Part shown: positions 1 through 7,339 of the stretch, in pieces
How positions within the stretch are numbered: position 1 is the first letter of the stretch
How the letters are laid out: each line of letters opens with the position of its first letter
Assembly (NCBI GenBank): GCA_017354595.1
Contig: JAFMQQ010000019.1
Location: 1 to 16,872 of the forward strand
Direction: 5' to 3'
Source: Micromonosporaceae bacterium
GTDB lineage: Bacteria > Actinomycetota > Actinomycetes > Mycobacteriales > Micromonosporaceae
Length of the DNA: 16,872 bases
Made by a program: the position numbers and the translations under genes
The notes under the pieces: generated by a model
What the model saw: only the letters and a program-made list of their open reading frames with translations
Told to the model about the DNA's origin: nothing
Database searches by the model: none

Positions 1-10
1 GTCTGTCCGG

Positions 11-2104
11 ATGCTGGACGGGATCGGCGAGATCGACTGGGCCAGATACACGGGCGCGTACGGGCCGGCGACGGAAGCCCCGGACATTCTGCGGGCGATG
101 GCGTCGCCCGATCCAGAGACGGCCCGTGAAGGACGCTTCGAGTTCTCCTCCAGCATCTGGCATCAGGGCACCGTCTATCCGGTGACCGTCGTGGTCGTGC
201 CATTCCTGGTCGAGCTTGCCATCACACCCGGAGTGCAACGCCGGGATCACCTTCTCCATATGCTCGGCGACCTGTGCGATCCCGACCGGAGTTACGGTAG
301 CGACCAGCCGGCGGTACGCGAGGCGATCAGCGCGGACAGCGACGTACTGCTGCCGCAGCTCGCCGACCCGGACGCGCAGGTACGCGAGTGCGCCGCATAC
401 GCGGTCGCCTGGTGCGGCCCACACACCCGCGAAGCCCTGCTTGCGCGGTGGTCCATTGAGGACGATCCGCGGGTGAGGAGCTCGCTGCTGCTCGGACTGG
501 CACTGCACGGCCCGGCAGAGTCCGTGGCGCGGCTGCGCACCGCGGCCACCTCGGAGCCGGTCCCGGTACCGGTTGCCGCCGCGCTCGCTCTGGCCCGAGC
601 CGGGTTGCGGTTCCCGCCGGACGTCATCGCCCCGATCGCCAAGGCGTTTGCCGCCACCGGTACCTGGGAGAGTCCGTGGGCACACGGCGACGAATCCGCG
701 GAGGTCCTCGACCGGGTGGACGGTGCGACGGCGAATGCGTTGGTCGCCGCGATGACGAGCAACGGCGGGCCAGACGTTGATCCGGCGCCGAAAGCAGCTC
801 GGCGAGGGGCGACGCCGGCGGCTCGGATCCGCGCCGCCGAGGCGATGACCGAACGGCTGCACAGTACGCGTTCCGCCCCGGTCCAGCTGATGCCGCACCT
901 TCGCGTGCTACTGAACGACACCGACCCGGCAGTCCAGGCAGCGGCGGTGCGGACCGTCGCCCATGCCGGCACGCCGGCGGCGGCGGTCGCCGACGAACTG
1001 GTACGCATCGCCGCCGGCGACAAGAGCGACCACCGGGCACCGGCGAACATCGCGATGAAGATCCTGGTTCGACTGGGTGATCCGCGCTGGCACCAACCGA
1101 TGCTGGCCGAGTGGGCCGCCGGCCGCGACCCGGCACCGGCCAGCCTGTTCAGCGAGTACGTCCCGGAGTTCGACCCTGATCTGCTGACCGGGGCACGCCG
1201 CAGGCTCGCCGCACAGATCGAGCAGGGGGTCAGCGGCAACCCGGTCATCGCGCTGGCTGTGTTGCTGCGCGGGTGGGGTTCGGCAGCGGCCGCGGCGGTA
1301 CCAGAGCTGATCAAAGCCCTGCCAGCCGCGCCGTGGGCCGTACCATCGACACTCGCCGAGATCGGAGCCGCCGCGCTGCCCGCCGTACCGGCGCTGCGCA
1401 CGGCCGCCGAGGCCGGCCAGGTGCGCGCGGCACATGCCCTGCTACGACTCACCGGCGACCCCGCACCGCTGGCCGCGGCGGGCGCTGCCCTGCTCGGCAC
1501 CGGCCAATCAGGCATCGCCTGGGACCTCGATCTGGTCGCCGATGCCGGCCCGGCGACCGCTGCCCTGCTACCAGTGGCTCGGGAACGACTGACCGGGTCG
1601 GCCGGGCGGACATTCCCCGGGCGGGAGGACCAGATCGCGGCCGCCCGGATGGTGTGGCGCGCCACCGGCAACGCCAGCGATGTCCTGCCCACCGTCGAGG
1701 CCGTACTCCACGCGGGTGACGTACCGGTTCGGGCGGCAACGAAACTGGTCGCCGAGATGACACCGACCGCGGGCATGGAACTGGCACCCGCCCTACACGT
1801 CGCGCTCGACAACCCCTACGGCACCATCAATGCCGCCCGGGCATTGTGGCGGCTCGGTACGAACGTCGACGAGCTCGTCCCACCGCTGCTGGTGGCCGCC
1901 GCCAACCCCATGGGCGACAAGGGCGCCACCGCGCTGCTGGTGGAGATGCGCGCCGTTGCGTCCATCGACGGCCTGACCGAGCTGGTCAATCGCGACGAGC
2001 GGGTGGTCATCCACGCCATACATGACGAGACCGTCTGGATCGATGACCGGATACGGCGCGAGCAACACGAAGCGATCGCGACGCTGCGCGGCCGGAGATC
2101 GTGA
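11..2104 (+). CDS. HEAT-repeat domain protein
   Basis: This 697-residue protein is built almost entirely of Ala/Leu/Pro-rich paired helices typical of HEAT/armadillo-like repeats, for example around residues 110-180, 285-330 and 430-500. The N-terminus (IDWARYTGAYGPA, then WHQGTVYP at residues 50-57, then PFLVELA) matches a family of uncharacterised actinobacterial HEAT proteins that I recognise by this opening. HEAT solenoids usually mediate protein-protein contacts. No catalytic motif, signal peptide or membrane segment is visible, so a cytoplasmic scaffold is the most that can be inferred. The start at position 11 fits the family opening. Only 10 nt of upstream sequence is present, no clear Shine-Dalgarno is seen and the frame is open to the window edge, so an upstream start cannot be excluded. 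It converges with the hydrolase gene 31 nt downstream. Confidence 0.85.
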   Translation: MLDGIGEIDWARYTGAYGPATEAPDILRAMASPDPETAREGRFEFSSSIWHQGTVYPVTVVVVPFLVELAITPGVQRRDHLLHMLGDLCDPDRSYGSDQPAVREAISADSDVLLPQLADPDAQVRECAAYAVAWCGPHTREALLARWSIEDDPRVRSSLLLGLALHGPAESVARLRTAATSEPVPVPVAAALALARAGLRFPPDVIAPIAKAFAATGTWESPWAHGDESAEVLDRVDGATANALVAAMTSNGGPDVDPAPKAARRGATPAARIRAAEAMTERLHSTRSAPVQLMPHLRVLLNDTDPAVQAAAVRTVAHAGTPAAAVADELVRIAAGDKSDHRAPANIAMKILVRLGDPRWHQPMLAEWAAGRDPAPASLFSEYVPEFDPDLLTGARRRLAAQIEQGVSGNPVIALAVLLRGWGSAAAAAVPELIKALPAAPWAVPSTLAEIGAAALPAVPALRTAAEAGQVRAAHALLRLTGDPAPLAAAGAALLGTGQSGIAWDLDLVADAGPATAALLPVARERLTGSAGRTFPGREDQIAAARMVWRATGNASDVLPTVEAVLHAGDVPVRAATKLVAEMTPTAGMELAPALHVALDNPYGTINAARALWRLGTNVDELVPPLLVAAANPMGDKGATALLVEMRAVASIDGLTELVNRDERVVIHAIHDETVWIDDRIRREQHEAIATLRGRRS

Positions 2105-2131
2105 TGCCGCCGGAAGCGGCGCCCGGTGGGC
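2105..2131. terminator. paired GC hairpins between convergent genes
   Basis: The 31-nt gap between the two convergent stop codons holds two small perfect hairpins. One is GCCGC-CGGAA-GCGGC (2106-2120), immediately followed by GCCC-GGT-GGGC (2121-2131). There is no T-tract on either side. Position and symmetry suggest a short bidirectional terminator, which is inference only. Confidence 0.35.
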
Positions 2132-2135
2132 GGGA

Positions 2136-3095
2136 TCAGTTTGAAGCGAACGACTTCGTAGCCTCCACGATCGCCTGGGACATCGCCTCGCTTCCGGTGT
2201 GACCGGAGTCCTCGATGATGGTGAGCCGGGCCTGCGGCCACGCCTTCGCCAGCTCCCAGGCCGTCCGTACCGGGCTGCCCAGGTCCAGCCGGCCGTGGAT
2301 CAGCACACCCGGTATCCCGGCCAACCTGTGTGCCTCGCGCAGCAGCTGACCGTCCTCAAGGAAGGCGCCGTTGCTGAAGTAGTGAGCGCAGATCCGGACG
2401 AAGGCCAGCCGCGCATCGTCGATCCGCGCGCTGTAACTTCCGGGCGCGCCGTTGGACTCGTGCGAGATGACCGCGTCCTCCCAGGCGACCCAGGCGGCCG
2501 CCGCCTGCTCCCGCACGGCGCGGTCCGGACTGGCCAGCAGGCGGGCGTAGGCGCCGAGGAGGTCGCCGTCGCGATCGGCCGCCGGTACGCCGTCGCGGAA
2601 CCGGTCCCAGGCCTCCGGAAAGAACCTGCCGACGCCGCGGTAGAGCCAATCGATCTCGCAGCGGCGGGTTGTGGTGACCGCCGCGATGATGATCCCGCTG
2701 ACCCGCTGCGGGTGCTGCTCGGCGTAGCCGAGAATCAAGGTCGAGCCCCAGGATCCGCCGTTCAGCAGCCACCTTTGGATGCCGAGGTGCTCGCGAAGCT
2801 GCTCCATGTCGGCGATCAGATGCGCGGTGGTGTTGCGGCTCATGTCGGTGGCTGGATCGGCCGCGTGCGGCGTACTGCGGCCGCAGCCCCGCTGGTCGTA
2901 GCGGATAACGCGGTAGCGCTCGTTGTCCCACGCGCGGGTGGGCTTCCGGCTCGCGCCCGAGCCGGGTCCACCGTGCACCTGCAGAGCCGGCTTGCCCTGC
3001 GGGTTGCCGAGTTGCTCGTAATAGATGCGGTTTCCGTCGCCGGTATCGATGAAGCCGCTGTCGTAGGGACCGATCGGGGGGTAGAAATCAACCAT
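2136..3095 (-). CDS. pip: proline iminopeptidase-like alpha/beta hydrolase
   Basis: The 319-residue protein has the hallmarks of the S33 proline iminopeptidase family, which removes N-terminal proline from small peptides. These are the oxyanion motif HGGPG (residues 41-45), DQRGCGRSTPHA (67-78), and NTT...REHLGI before the nucleophile elbow GGSWGS, with Ser115. GRLD provides Asp271 and SGHT provides His299, so the Ser-Asp-His triad is intact. No signal peptide is seen, so it should be cytoplasmic. I chose the ATG at 3095 (MVDFYPP) because PIP proteins open this way. The alternative ATG at 3131 adds 12 basic/proline residues that lie inside the upstream lipoprotein gene. The chosen start overlaps the lipoprotein stop by 8 nt, implying translational coupling. 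Family assignment is secure; exact substrate preference is not. Confidence 0.9.
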   Translation of the reverse strand: MVDFYPPIGPYDSGFIDTGDGNRIYYEQLGNPQGKPALQVHGGPGSGASRKPTRAWDNERYRVIRYDQRGCGRSTPHAADPATDMSRNTTAHLIADMEQLREHLGIQRWLLNGGSWGSTLILGYAEQHPQRVSGIIIAAVTTTRRCEIDWLYRGVGRFFPEAWDRFRDGVPAADRDGDLLGAYARLLASPDRAVREQAAAAWVAWEDAVISHESNGAPGSYSARIDDARLAFVRICAHYFSNGAFLEDGQLLREAHRLAGIPGVLIHGRLDLGSPVRTAWELAKAWPQARLTIIEDSGHTGSEAMSQAIVEATKSFASN

Positions 3096-3669
3096 CGCCG
3101 GCGATGGTAGCGGTCTTGGACGGCGGGTCATAGCGCAGATCCAGGGTGTCCATGTGGTTCCACCAGGTGAGCGTCAGGTGCCAGCAGCCGGCGCGTGGCA
3201 GGTCCACAATGGACGGACCGGGGCCGCCGGCCACCCGGCGCTGCGCCACCTCGTCCGTGCCGGCGAGCCGCGCCTCGATCCGGAGATCCGGGGATGAACC
3301 AGGCGAAGCCTGCTCACCCGCCGCGACCCCGCGGGCCACCCACAGGATCTTGTTGCTGCGTTCGGCGTCCGGCGGCGCGGTCAACGGGTACCCGAAGACA
3401 ACACCGAGGATCTCCCCGCTGCGGCTGATCACGTACGGGAAACCGGCGGGCGACGGGTCGCTGAAGCCGGCCCGCGCCCACGGCGGTAACACATCGCGCC
3501 GTACCGCGTAGTCGCACCGGCCGGCTGCCGCGGCCGGAGTGGCCGGGGTCGCCGGGGTTGCCGGTGTTGCCGCACGCGCCGGCTGGGCGCCGGTACCCGG
3601 CGTGCAGCCGCAGAGCAATGCCAGTAACGCGGCCGGCACAGCGAGCCGGCGAGAACGACGTGGATCCAT
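3088..3669 (-). CDS. small secreted lipoprotein, function unknown
   Basis: The 193-residue protein starts with MDPRRSRR, a hydrophobic stretch (LAVPAALLALLCGC) and a lipobox-like LCGC, giving Cys22 as the probable lipidated residue. A low-complexity Ala-Thr-Pro tract (ATP repeated four times, about residues 34-46) follows as a linker. The globular part (about 50-193) has two further Cys (RCDY and AGCWHL) that could form a disulfide, and a C-terminal WWNHMD region. I recognise no domain. The ATG at 3669 is chosen because it gives the signal peptide directly and has GGAGG just upstream (3673-3677), although the spacing is tight. Longer upstream extensions are Arg/Pro-rich and not credible. It is the first gene of a two-gene unit with the iminopeptidase-like gene. 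Confidence 0.75.
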   Translation of the reverse strand: MDPRRSRRLAVPAALLALLCGCTPGTGAQPARAATPATPATPATPAAAAGRCDYAVRRDVLPPWARAGFSDPSPAGFPYVISRSGEILGVVFGYPLTAPPDAERSNKILWVARGVAAGEQASPGSSPDLRIEARLAGTDEVAQRRVAGGPGPSIVDLPRAGCWHLTLTWWNHMDTLDLRYDPPSKTATIAGDG

Positions 3670-3681
3670 ACCCTCCAGACA

Positions 3682-3714
3682 CCGCCCGCGCCACCGGCGT
3701 TCCGGTGCGGGCGG
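3682..3714. repeat. bulged inverted repeat in divergent promoter region
   Basis: CACCGG (3692-3697), loop CGTT, CCGGTG (3702-3707) forms a perfect inner stem. It is extended by CCGCCCG (3682-3688) pairing with CGGGCGG (3708-3714) across a 3-nt bulge, giving 13 bp in total. The element ends 4 nt upstream of the lipoprotein Shine-Dalgarno. It could be an operator for the divergent pair or a leader hairpin controlling lipoprotein translation; the sequence does not decide. Confidence 0.5.
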
Positions 3715-3732
3715 GATCACAGGCCGCGCCGC

Positions 3733-3762
3733 TGGAGCCGGTCGCCACCCGGCACCTAGGCT
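3733..3762 (+). promoter_or_regulatory. candidate promoter of the MFS gene
   Basis: TGGAGC (3733-3738), an 18-nt spacer and TAGGCT (3757-3762) resemble an actinobacterial housekeeping promoter with a good -10 and a poor -35. It would start transcription near 3769, just before the AGGAG (3776-3780) that precedes the ATG at 3792. This is a visual match only. Confidence 0.3.
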
Positions 3763-3791
3763 CGCGTCAGCGAAGAGGAGAAACGGACTGT

Positions 3792-5099
3792 ATGTGCGCC
3801 GCCTGCGGTGTCGCCACCCACATCCCGGACGTTGACCAGGCACCGCCGGTACGCAAGTTCGCCGCGCTGTACAACCGCGACTGCCGGCCGTACCTGATCG
3901 GGACCGGGCTGGCGATGATGGCCGACAACATCGAACACGTCATTACCTACTGGGTGCTGTGGGAGAAGTTCCACTCGCCGGCACTCGCCGGCTTCCAGGT
4001 AATCAGTCACTGGGTACCGTTCCTACTCTTCTCGGTGTATTTCGGTTCGCTCGCCGACCGGTACGACTGCCGGCGGGTGGTCCAGGCGGCACAGCTGCTG
4101 TTCATGTTCGTCTCCGCCGCCTGGGGCGTGCTGTTCCTGACCGGTTCGCTGCAGGTCTGGCAGGCCTGCGTCCTGCTGATCCTGCACGGCAGCGCCGGAG
4201 CGCTGTGGGCACCCGGTGAACAGCTGATGCTGCACGACTTCGTCGGTACCGACGAACTGCCCAGCGCGGTGCGCCTGAACGCCACCTTCCGCAGCCTCGG
4301 CGTCCTGCTCGGCCCGGCCGCCGGTGCCGCGCTGCTGCTGCTCGGCCCGACCACGGGGATCTTCTGCAACGTCGCCATCTACCTGCCGCTGACCCTCTTC
4401 CTGTCCCGCACCCGGTTCACCGGGCACACCCGGCAGCGGCTCGGGCGCCCGCAGCGACTGGGCATTCTCGGCTCGGTACGGGTGCTGCGCGAGGTCGGCT
4501 CGGACCACACCCTGATCAGCATGATCGTCCTGGGCGGCCTGGGCTCCTTCTTCATCGGTGCCTCACTGCAGTCCGCGATGCCGATATTCGCGCACGACCT
4601 GAGTACCGGCGGCGCCACGACGGCGTACGAGGTGCTGCTGTTCGCCAGCGGCGCGGGTGGCGTGCTGGGCGGCGTGGTACTGGAGGCGACCGGCCGGGTG
4701 CGCCCCAGCCTCGCCGCGGCGGTGGCGACCACCGCGCTGTACGGCCTGACCACCCTGTTCTTCGCGGTCACCCACGACTACCCGTTGGCGGTACTGCTGT
4801 TGGTGGTCAGCGGCGCGGCGAACCTGGCCTCGATGTCGATCGGGCAGACCGTCGTGCAGTTGCGGGCCCCGGCGGCACAGCGCGGTCGGGTGATCGGCGT
4901 CTACGGCATGTCCGCCAACGGGTTGCGCGCGGGCAGTGGCTTCACCGTCGGCCTGCTCGGTGCCGCGGTCGGGGTGCACTGGTCGCTCGGCCTGTCGGCC
5001 GGGGCGATGTGCGTCGGTACCGCCGCCGCGGCGGCCTACGCGTTGCGCGCGCCGGCCCGGTACAGCTCGGCCTCGAAGACGTACGCGTCGCCACGGTAG
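3792..5099 (+). CDS. MFS transporter, DHA3/MFS_3-like
   Basis: The 435-residue polytopic protein has about twelve hydrophobic segments. The MFS motif A, GSLADRYDCRR, is at residues 85-95 between TM2 and TM3. The layout, with RLNATFRSLGVLLGPAAGAALL around residues 161-182 and PAAQRGRVIGVYGM near the C-terminal half, matches the DHA3/'transmembrane secretion effector' branch (EntS-like exporters). It would be a proton-driven exporter in the cytoplasmic membrane; the substrate is unknown. The ATG at 3792 is chosen because the AGGAG at 3776-3780 lies 11 nt upstream and the protein before it is low-complexity. The N-terminus is odd for the family, with two Cys in MCAAC. The last roughly 20 codons, after the final membrane segment, are hydrophilic and overlap the convergent regulator gene. 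Confidence 0.87.
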   Translation: MCAACGVATHIPDVDQAPPVRKFAALYNRDCRPYLIGTGLAMMADNIEHVITYWVLWEKFHSPALAGFQVISHWVPFLLFSVYFGSLADRYDCRRVVQAAQLLFMFVSAAWGVLFLTGSLQVWQACVLLILHGSAGALWAPGEQLMLHDFVGTDELPSAVRLNATFRSLGVLLGPAAGAALLLLGPTTGIFCNVAIYLPLTLFLSRTRFTGHTRQRLGRPQRLGILGSVRVLREVGSDHTLISMIVLGGLGSFFIGASLQSAMPIFAHDLSTGGATTAYEVLLFASGAGGVLGGVVLEATGRVRPSLAAAVATTALYGLTTLFFAVTHDYPLAVLLLVVSGAANLASMSIGQTVVQLRAPAAQRGRVIGVYGMSANGLRAGSGFTVGLLGAAVGVHWSLGLSAGAMCVGTAAAAAYALRAPARYSSASKTYASPR

Positions 5100-5767
5100 C
5101 GGTTGTCGCCGATCAGGATCGGTACCGCGTCGGAGGTGTACGCCACCTCGCGGCCGGCCAGAACCGGATCACCGGGATCGATGCGCAGCAGGTCGGCCAG
5201 GGTCGCATCGGCGGCGACCGCCTGCACCGAGTAGGCCGAGCGGTGGATGGTCAGGCCGCAGTGCCGCTCGAGTGCCTGGTACAGCGACGTGTCGGTGAGG
5301 TCGACGGAGAGCAGCGCCGCGGCCCGGCCGTGTACCAGCACCACGGTATCGACGCAGACCGGTGTGTCGTCCATGCCGCGCAACCGGCGCAACTCGATCA
5401 CGTCGGCCGCGGGCGCGATGCGCAGCTTCTGCGCCTCATCCAGGCTCGCCGGGCGGCGCTTCTGTACCAGCACCCGGGTGGTGGGGCGCAACCCGCGGGC
5501 CAGCGCCATTTCGGTGAAGGTCTGCAGCGTGCTCGGCGGTTCGCCGAAGGTATGCGGTGCCACGAACCAGCCACGCTGGGCGGAGCGGGTCACCCGCCCA
5601 TCCGCCTCGAGCGATCCGAGCGCCTGCCGGAGGGTGGTACGGGATACACCGAGCTGGGCGGCGAGCTCCCGCTCACCGGGGAGCCGCGATCCCGCCGGAA
5701 ATACACCATGCCGGATCTGTTCATCCAGCCGCCGGGAGACCTCCACCATCGTGGTCAGAGGGGGCAT
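5036..5767 (-). CDS. GntR family (HutC subfamily) transcriptional regulator
   Basis: The 243-residue protein has an N-terminal winged helix (about residues 5-70: RRLDEQIRHGVFPAGSRLPG, then ELAAQLGVSRTTLRQAL and GWFV). A UTRA-type ligand domain (about 85-240) ends in the usual DNRYRGDAYVFEAELYR. HutC/UTRA members such as DasR sense sugar phosphates or other small metabolites. It is divergent from the sugar operon and most likely its local repressor. The ATG at 5767 is chosen because it leaves a normal-length N-arm. No Shine-Dalgarno is visible, and a -10-like TACAGT (5779-5774) sits 6 nt upstream, so the mRNA may be leaderless. A longer start at 5842 would run through the operator region and is rejected. 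The 3' end overlaps the MFS gene by 64 nt. Effector identity is unknown; a phosphorylated sugar from the operon's kinase is a reasonable guess. Confidence 0.9.
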   Translation of the reverse strand: MPPLTTMVEVSRRLDEQIRHGVFPAGSRLPGERELAAQLGVSRTTLRQALGSLEADGRVTRSAQRGWFVAPHTFGEPPSTLQTFTEMALARGLRPTTRVLVQKRRPASLDEAQKLRIAPAADVIELRRLRGMDDTPVCVDTVVLVHGRAAALLSVDLTDTSLYQALERHCGLTIHRSAYSVQAVAADATLADLLRIDPGDPVLAGREVAYTSDAVPILIGDNRYRGDAYVFEAELYRAGARNA

Positions 5768-5773
5768 GGGAGC

Positions 5774-5804
5774 ACTGTACCAGTCGCCTACCAGCTGGCT
5801 TGAA
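5774..5804 (-). promoter_or_regulatory. candidate leaderless promoter of the GntR gene
   Basis: On the minus strand TTCAAG (5804-5799), a 19-nt spacer and TACAGT (5779-5774) form a weak -35/-10 pair. The -10 ends 6 nt before the ATG at 5767, so the transcript would begin at or near the A of the start codon. This agrees with the absence of a Shine-Dalgarno. Confidence 0.4.
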
Positions 5805-5829
5805 TGGACGCGATCTGGTCCAACTGGTA
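5778..5829. promoter_or_regulatory. symmetric operator cluster for the GntR regulator
   Basis: Four ACCAG/CTGGT half-sites are arranged symmetrically: TACCAGT (5778-5784), TACCAGC (5789-5795, part of the palindrome CCAGCTGG), CTGGT (5815-5819) and ACTGGTA (5823-5829). The outer pair are perfect inverted 7-mers, and the left pair are 11 bp apart, one helical turn. The outer left copy overlaps the regulator's -10 and the outer right copy overlaps the operon's -10. ACTGGT/ACCAGT is also the half-site of DasR-type (HutC) operators, but a compact DasR-like palindrome is not present. Confidence 0.6.
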
Positions 5830-5833
5830 TGGT
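5805..5833 (+). promoter_or_regulatory. promoter of the sugar uptake/hydrolysis operon
   Basis: TGGACG (5805-5810), a 17-nt spacer and TATGGT (5828-5833) form a plausible housekeeping promoter. The operator half-site ACTGGTA overlaps the -10 and CTGGT lies inside the spacer. This would leave a leader of roughly 90 nt before the ATG at 5929. Confidence 0.5.
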
Positions 5834-5928
5834 CACTGACACTGAAGAGATGGACGGGGCACCCCACCCGACCGACCGATTCGGCTCGTTGCGGGCACGC
5901 CGTCCAGAGAAGCGAAACGGAGGCCCGC

Positions 5929-7332
5929 ATGGCTAGTGCCGGCTCCACCCACCCCGGCAGCGAACCCAGGGCTGTACATCTGTCGCGGCGTCAACTGCTG
6001 ACCGGCGCCGCCGCGAGCGCGGCCCTGGCAGCGGTCGCGGCCTGCGCCCCGGGCGGGAATGACAACTCGGGCGCGAACGCGCCCAGCACCGTCTCGACCG
6101 ATCTGACCAAGCTGGGCAACGTCCACCTGAAGATGCTTGATTTCTGGCCGTCCGGTGCGGAGAACGACTGGATGAACAGCGTGGTCAAACAGTTCCACGC
6201 CAAGTACCCGAACATCACCATCACCCGCACCTCGCAGGACTGGGGCGACCTGAACAGCACGCTCAACCTGCGCCTGGCCGACAACGGCGGACCCGACATC
6301 GCCACCGCCAACCAGGGGTGGCAGGCGCTGGGCACATACGCCAAGGGACACCTGGTCGTCGACCTCAGCAAGTACGCCGACGCGTACAAGTGGAAGGGCC
6401 GGGTACCGGAGTCGCTGCTGCGCCAGCAGGAGTTCTCCAGTGACGGCAAGCAGATGGGCACCGGCGCGCTCTACGCGGTACCGGTCGCCTCGTCATCGAT
6501 CATCGGTATCAACTACAACAAGAAGATCCTGAGCAGTCTCGGCATCCAGGTGCCGACCACGCTCGCCGAGTTCGAGGCGGCATGCGCCCAGATCAAAGCG
6601 GCCGGCCAGGTACCCATCAACTTCGAGTCACTGGACGCGGGGCCGGCCACCGCGCTGCTGTGGGACCTGCAGGCGATGTACGGCACCAAGCAGAACGTCG
6701 CCGGCTTCGTCTACGGCGACTCCAGCATCTCGGTCGGCAACACCGGACTGCTGGACGCGGCCCAGAAGGTCAAGCAGTGGGCGGACAACGGCTGGTTCAC
6801 CCCGAACTACGCCGGCATCGCCTACCAGGACTCGGTCGACTCGTTCAAGAAGGGCAAGGGCGCCTTCCAGTTCAACTACTCGGGCACCCTCTCCCCCACC
6901 GGTACCGAACAGAACGACTTCGGCTTCACGCTGCTCAAGCAGGTCAACGGCGGATCGACGGTGGGTGTCGGCTCGAGCCGGGCCGCCGTGGTCATCTCCG
7001 CCAAGTCGGCGCACCCCGACGCGGCGGCGGGCTTCCTGGACTTCCTGCTCTCCAGGCAGACCGCGCAGGCGGCGGTGGACAACAACCTCACGCCGGCCTT
7101 CTACCCCGACCTGACGATGCCGACCAACCGGCCGGAGTTCGCCGAGGAGGTCAAGGCGGTACAGACGATGGACGCCGACGACGGGTACGTGCCGTACTTC
7201 GACTGGACCACCAACACGTTGCTGGACACGGTGAGCCGGCAACTGCAGACGATGCTGGCCGGCAAGACGACACCGCAGAACATGCTCGACGCGGCCCAGG
7301 CTGACCGGCAGAAGTTCGCCTCGGCCGGCTGA
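5929..7332 (+). CDS. ABC sugar-binding lipoprotein (Tat-exported)
   Basis: This 467-residue extracellular solute-binding protein belongs to family 1 (CUT1 carbohydrate importers). The N-terminus has a twin-arginine motif SRRQLL (residues 19-24), an Ala-rich hydrophobic segment and a lipobox ending VAAC with Cys39, so it is probably exported folded by Tat and lipid-anchored. The mature part has the typical opening (VHLKMLDFWPSG, then VVKQFHAKYPNITI) and the DIATANQGW segment near the ligand cleft. A strong GGAGG (5919-5923) 5 nt before the ATG decides the start. It is first in the operon and is followed by two permeases. Sugar specificity cannot be read from the sequence; the downstream enzymes point to an oligosaccharide containing a glucosyl or amino-sugar unit. 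Confidence 0.92.
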   Translation: MASAGSTHPGSEPRAVHLSRRQLLTGAAASAALAAVAACAPGGNDNSGANAPSTVSTDLTKLGNVHLKMLDFWPSGAENDWMNSVVKQFHAKYPNITITRTSQDWGDLNSTLNLRLADNGGPDIATANQGWQALGTYAKGHLVVDLSKYADAYKWKGRVPESLLRQQEFSSDGKQMGTGALYAVPVASSSIIGINYNKKILSSLGIQVPTTLAEFEAACAQIKAAGQVPINFESLDAGPATALLWDLQAMYGTKQNVAGFVYGDSSISVGNTGLLDAAQKVKQWADNGWFTPNYAGIAYQDSVDSFKKGKGAFQFNYSGTLSPTGTEQNDFGFTLLKQVNGGSTVGVGSSRAAVVISAKSAHPDAAAGFLDFLLSRQTAQAAVDNNLTPAFYPDLTMPTNRPEFAEEVKAVQTMDADDGYVPYFDWTTNTLLDTVSRQLQTMLAGKTTPQNMLDAAQADRQKFASAG

Positions 7333-7339
7333 GTCCACA

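Noticed and set aside
292..1812. 506-codon antisense open frame inside the HEAT gene
   Set aside because: Ser/Ala/Arg-rich low-complexity translation without motifs; the plus-strand HEAT protein explains the region.
5768..5842. Longer GntR start at 5842
   Set aside because: The extra 25 residues run through the operator and both promoter candidates and do not resemble a HutC N-terminus.
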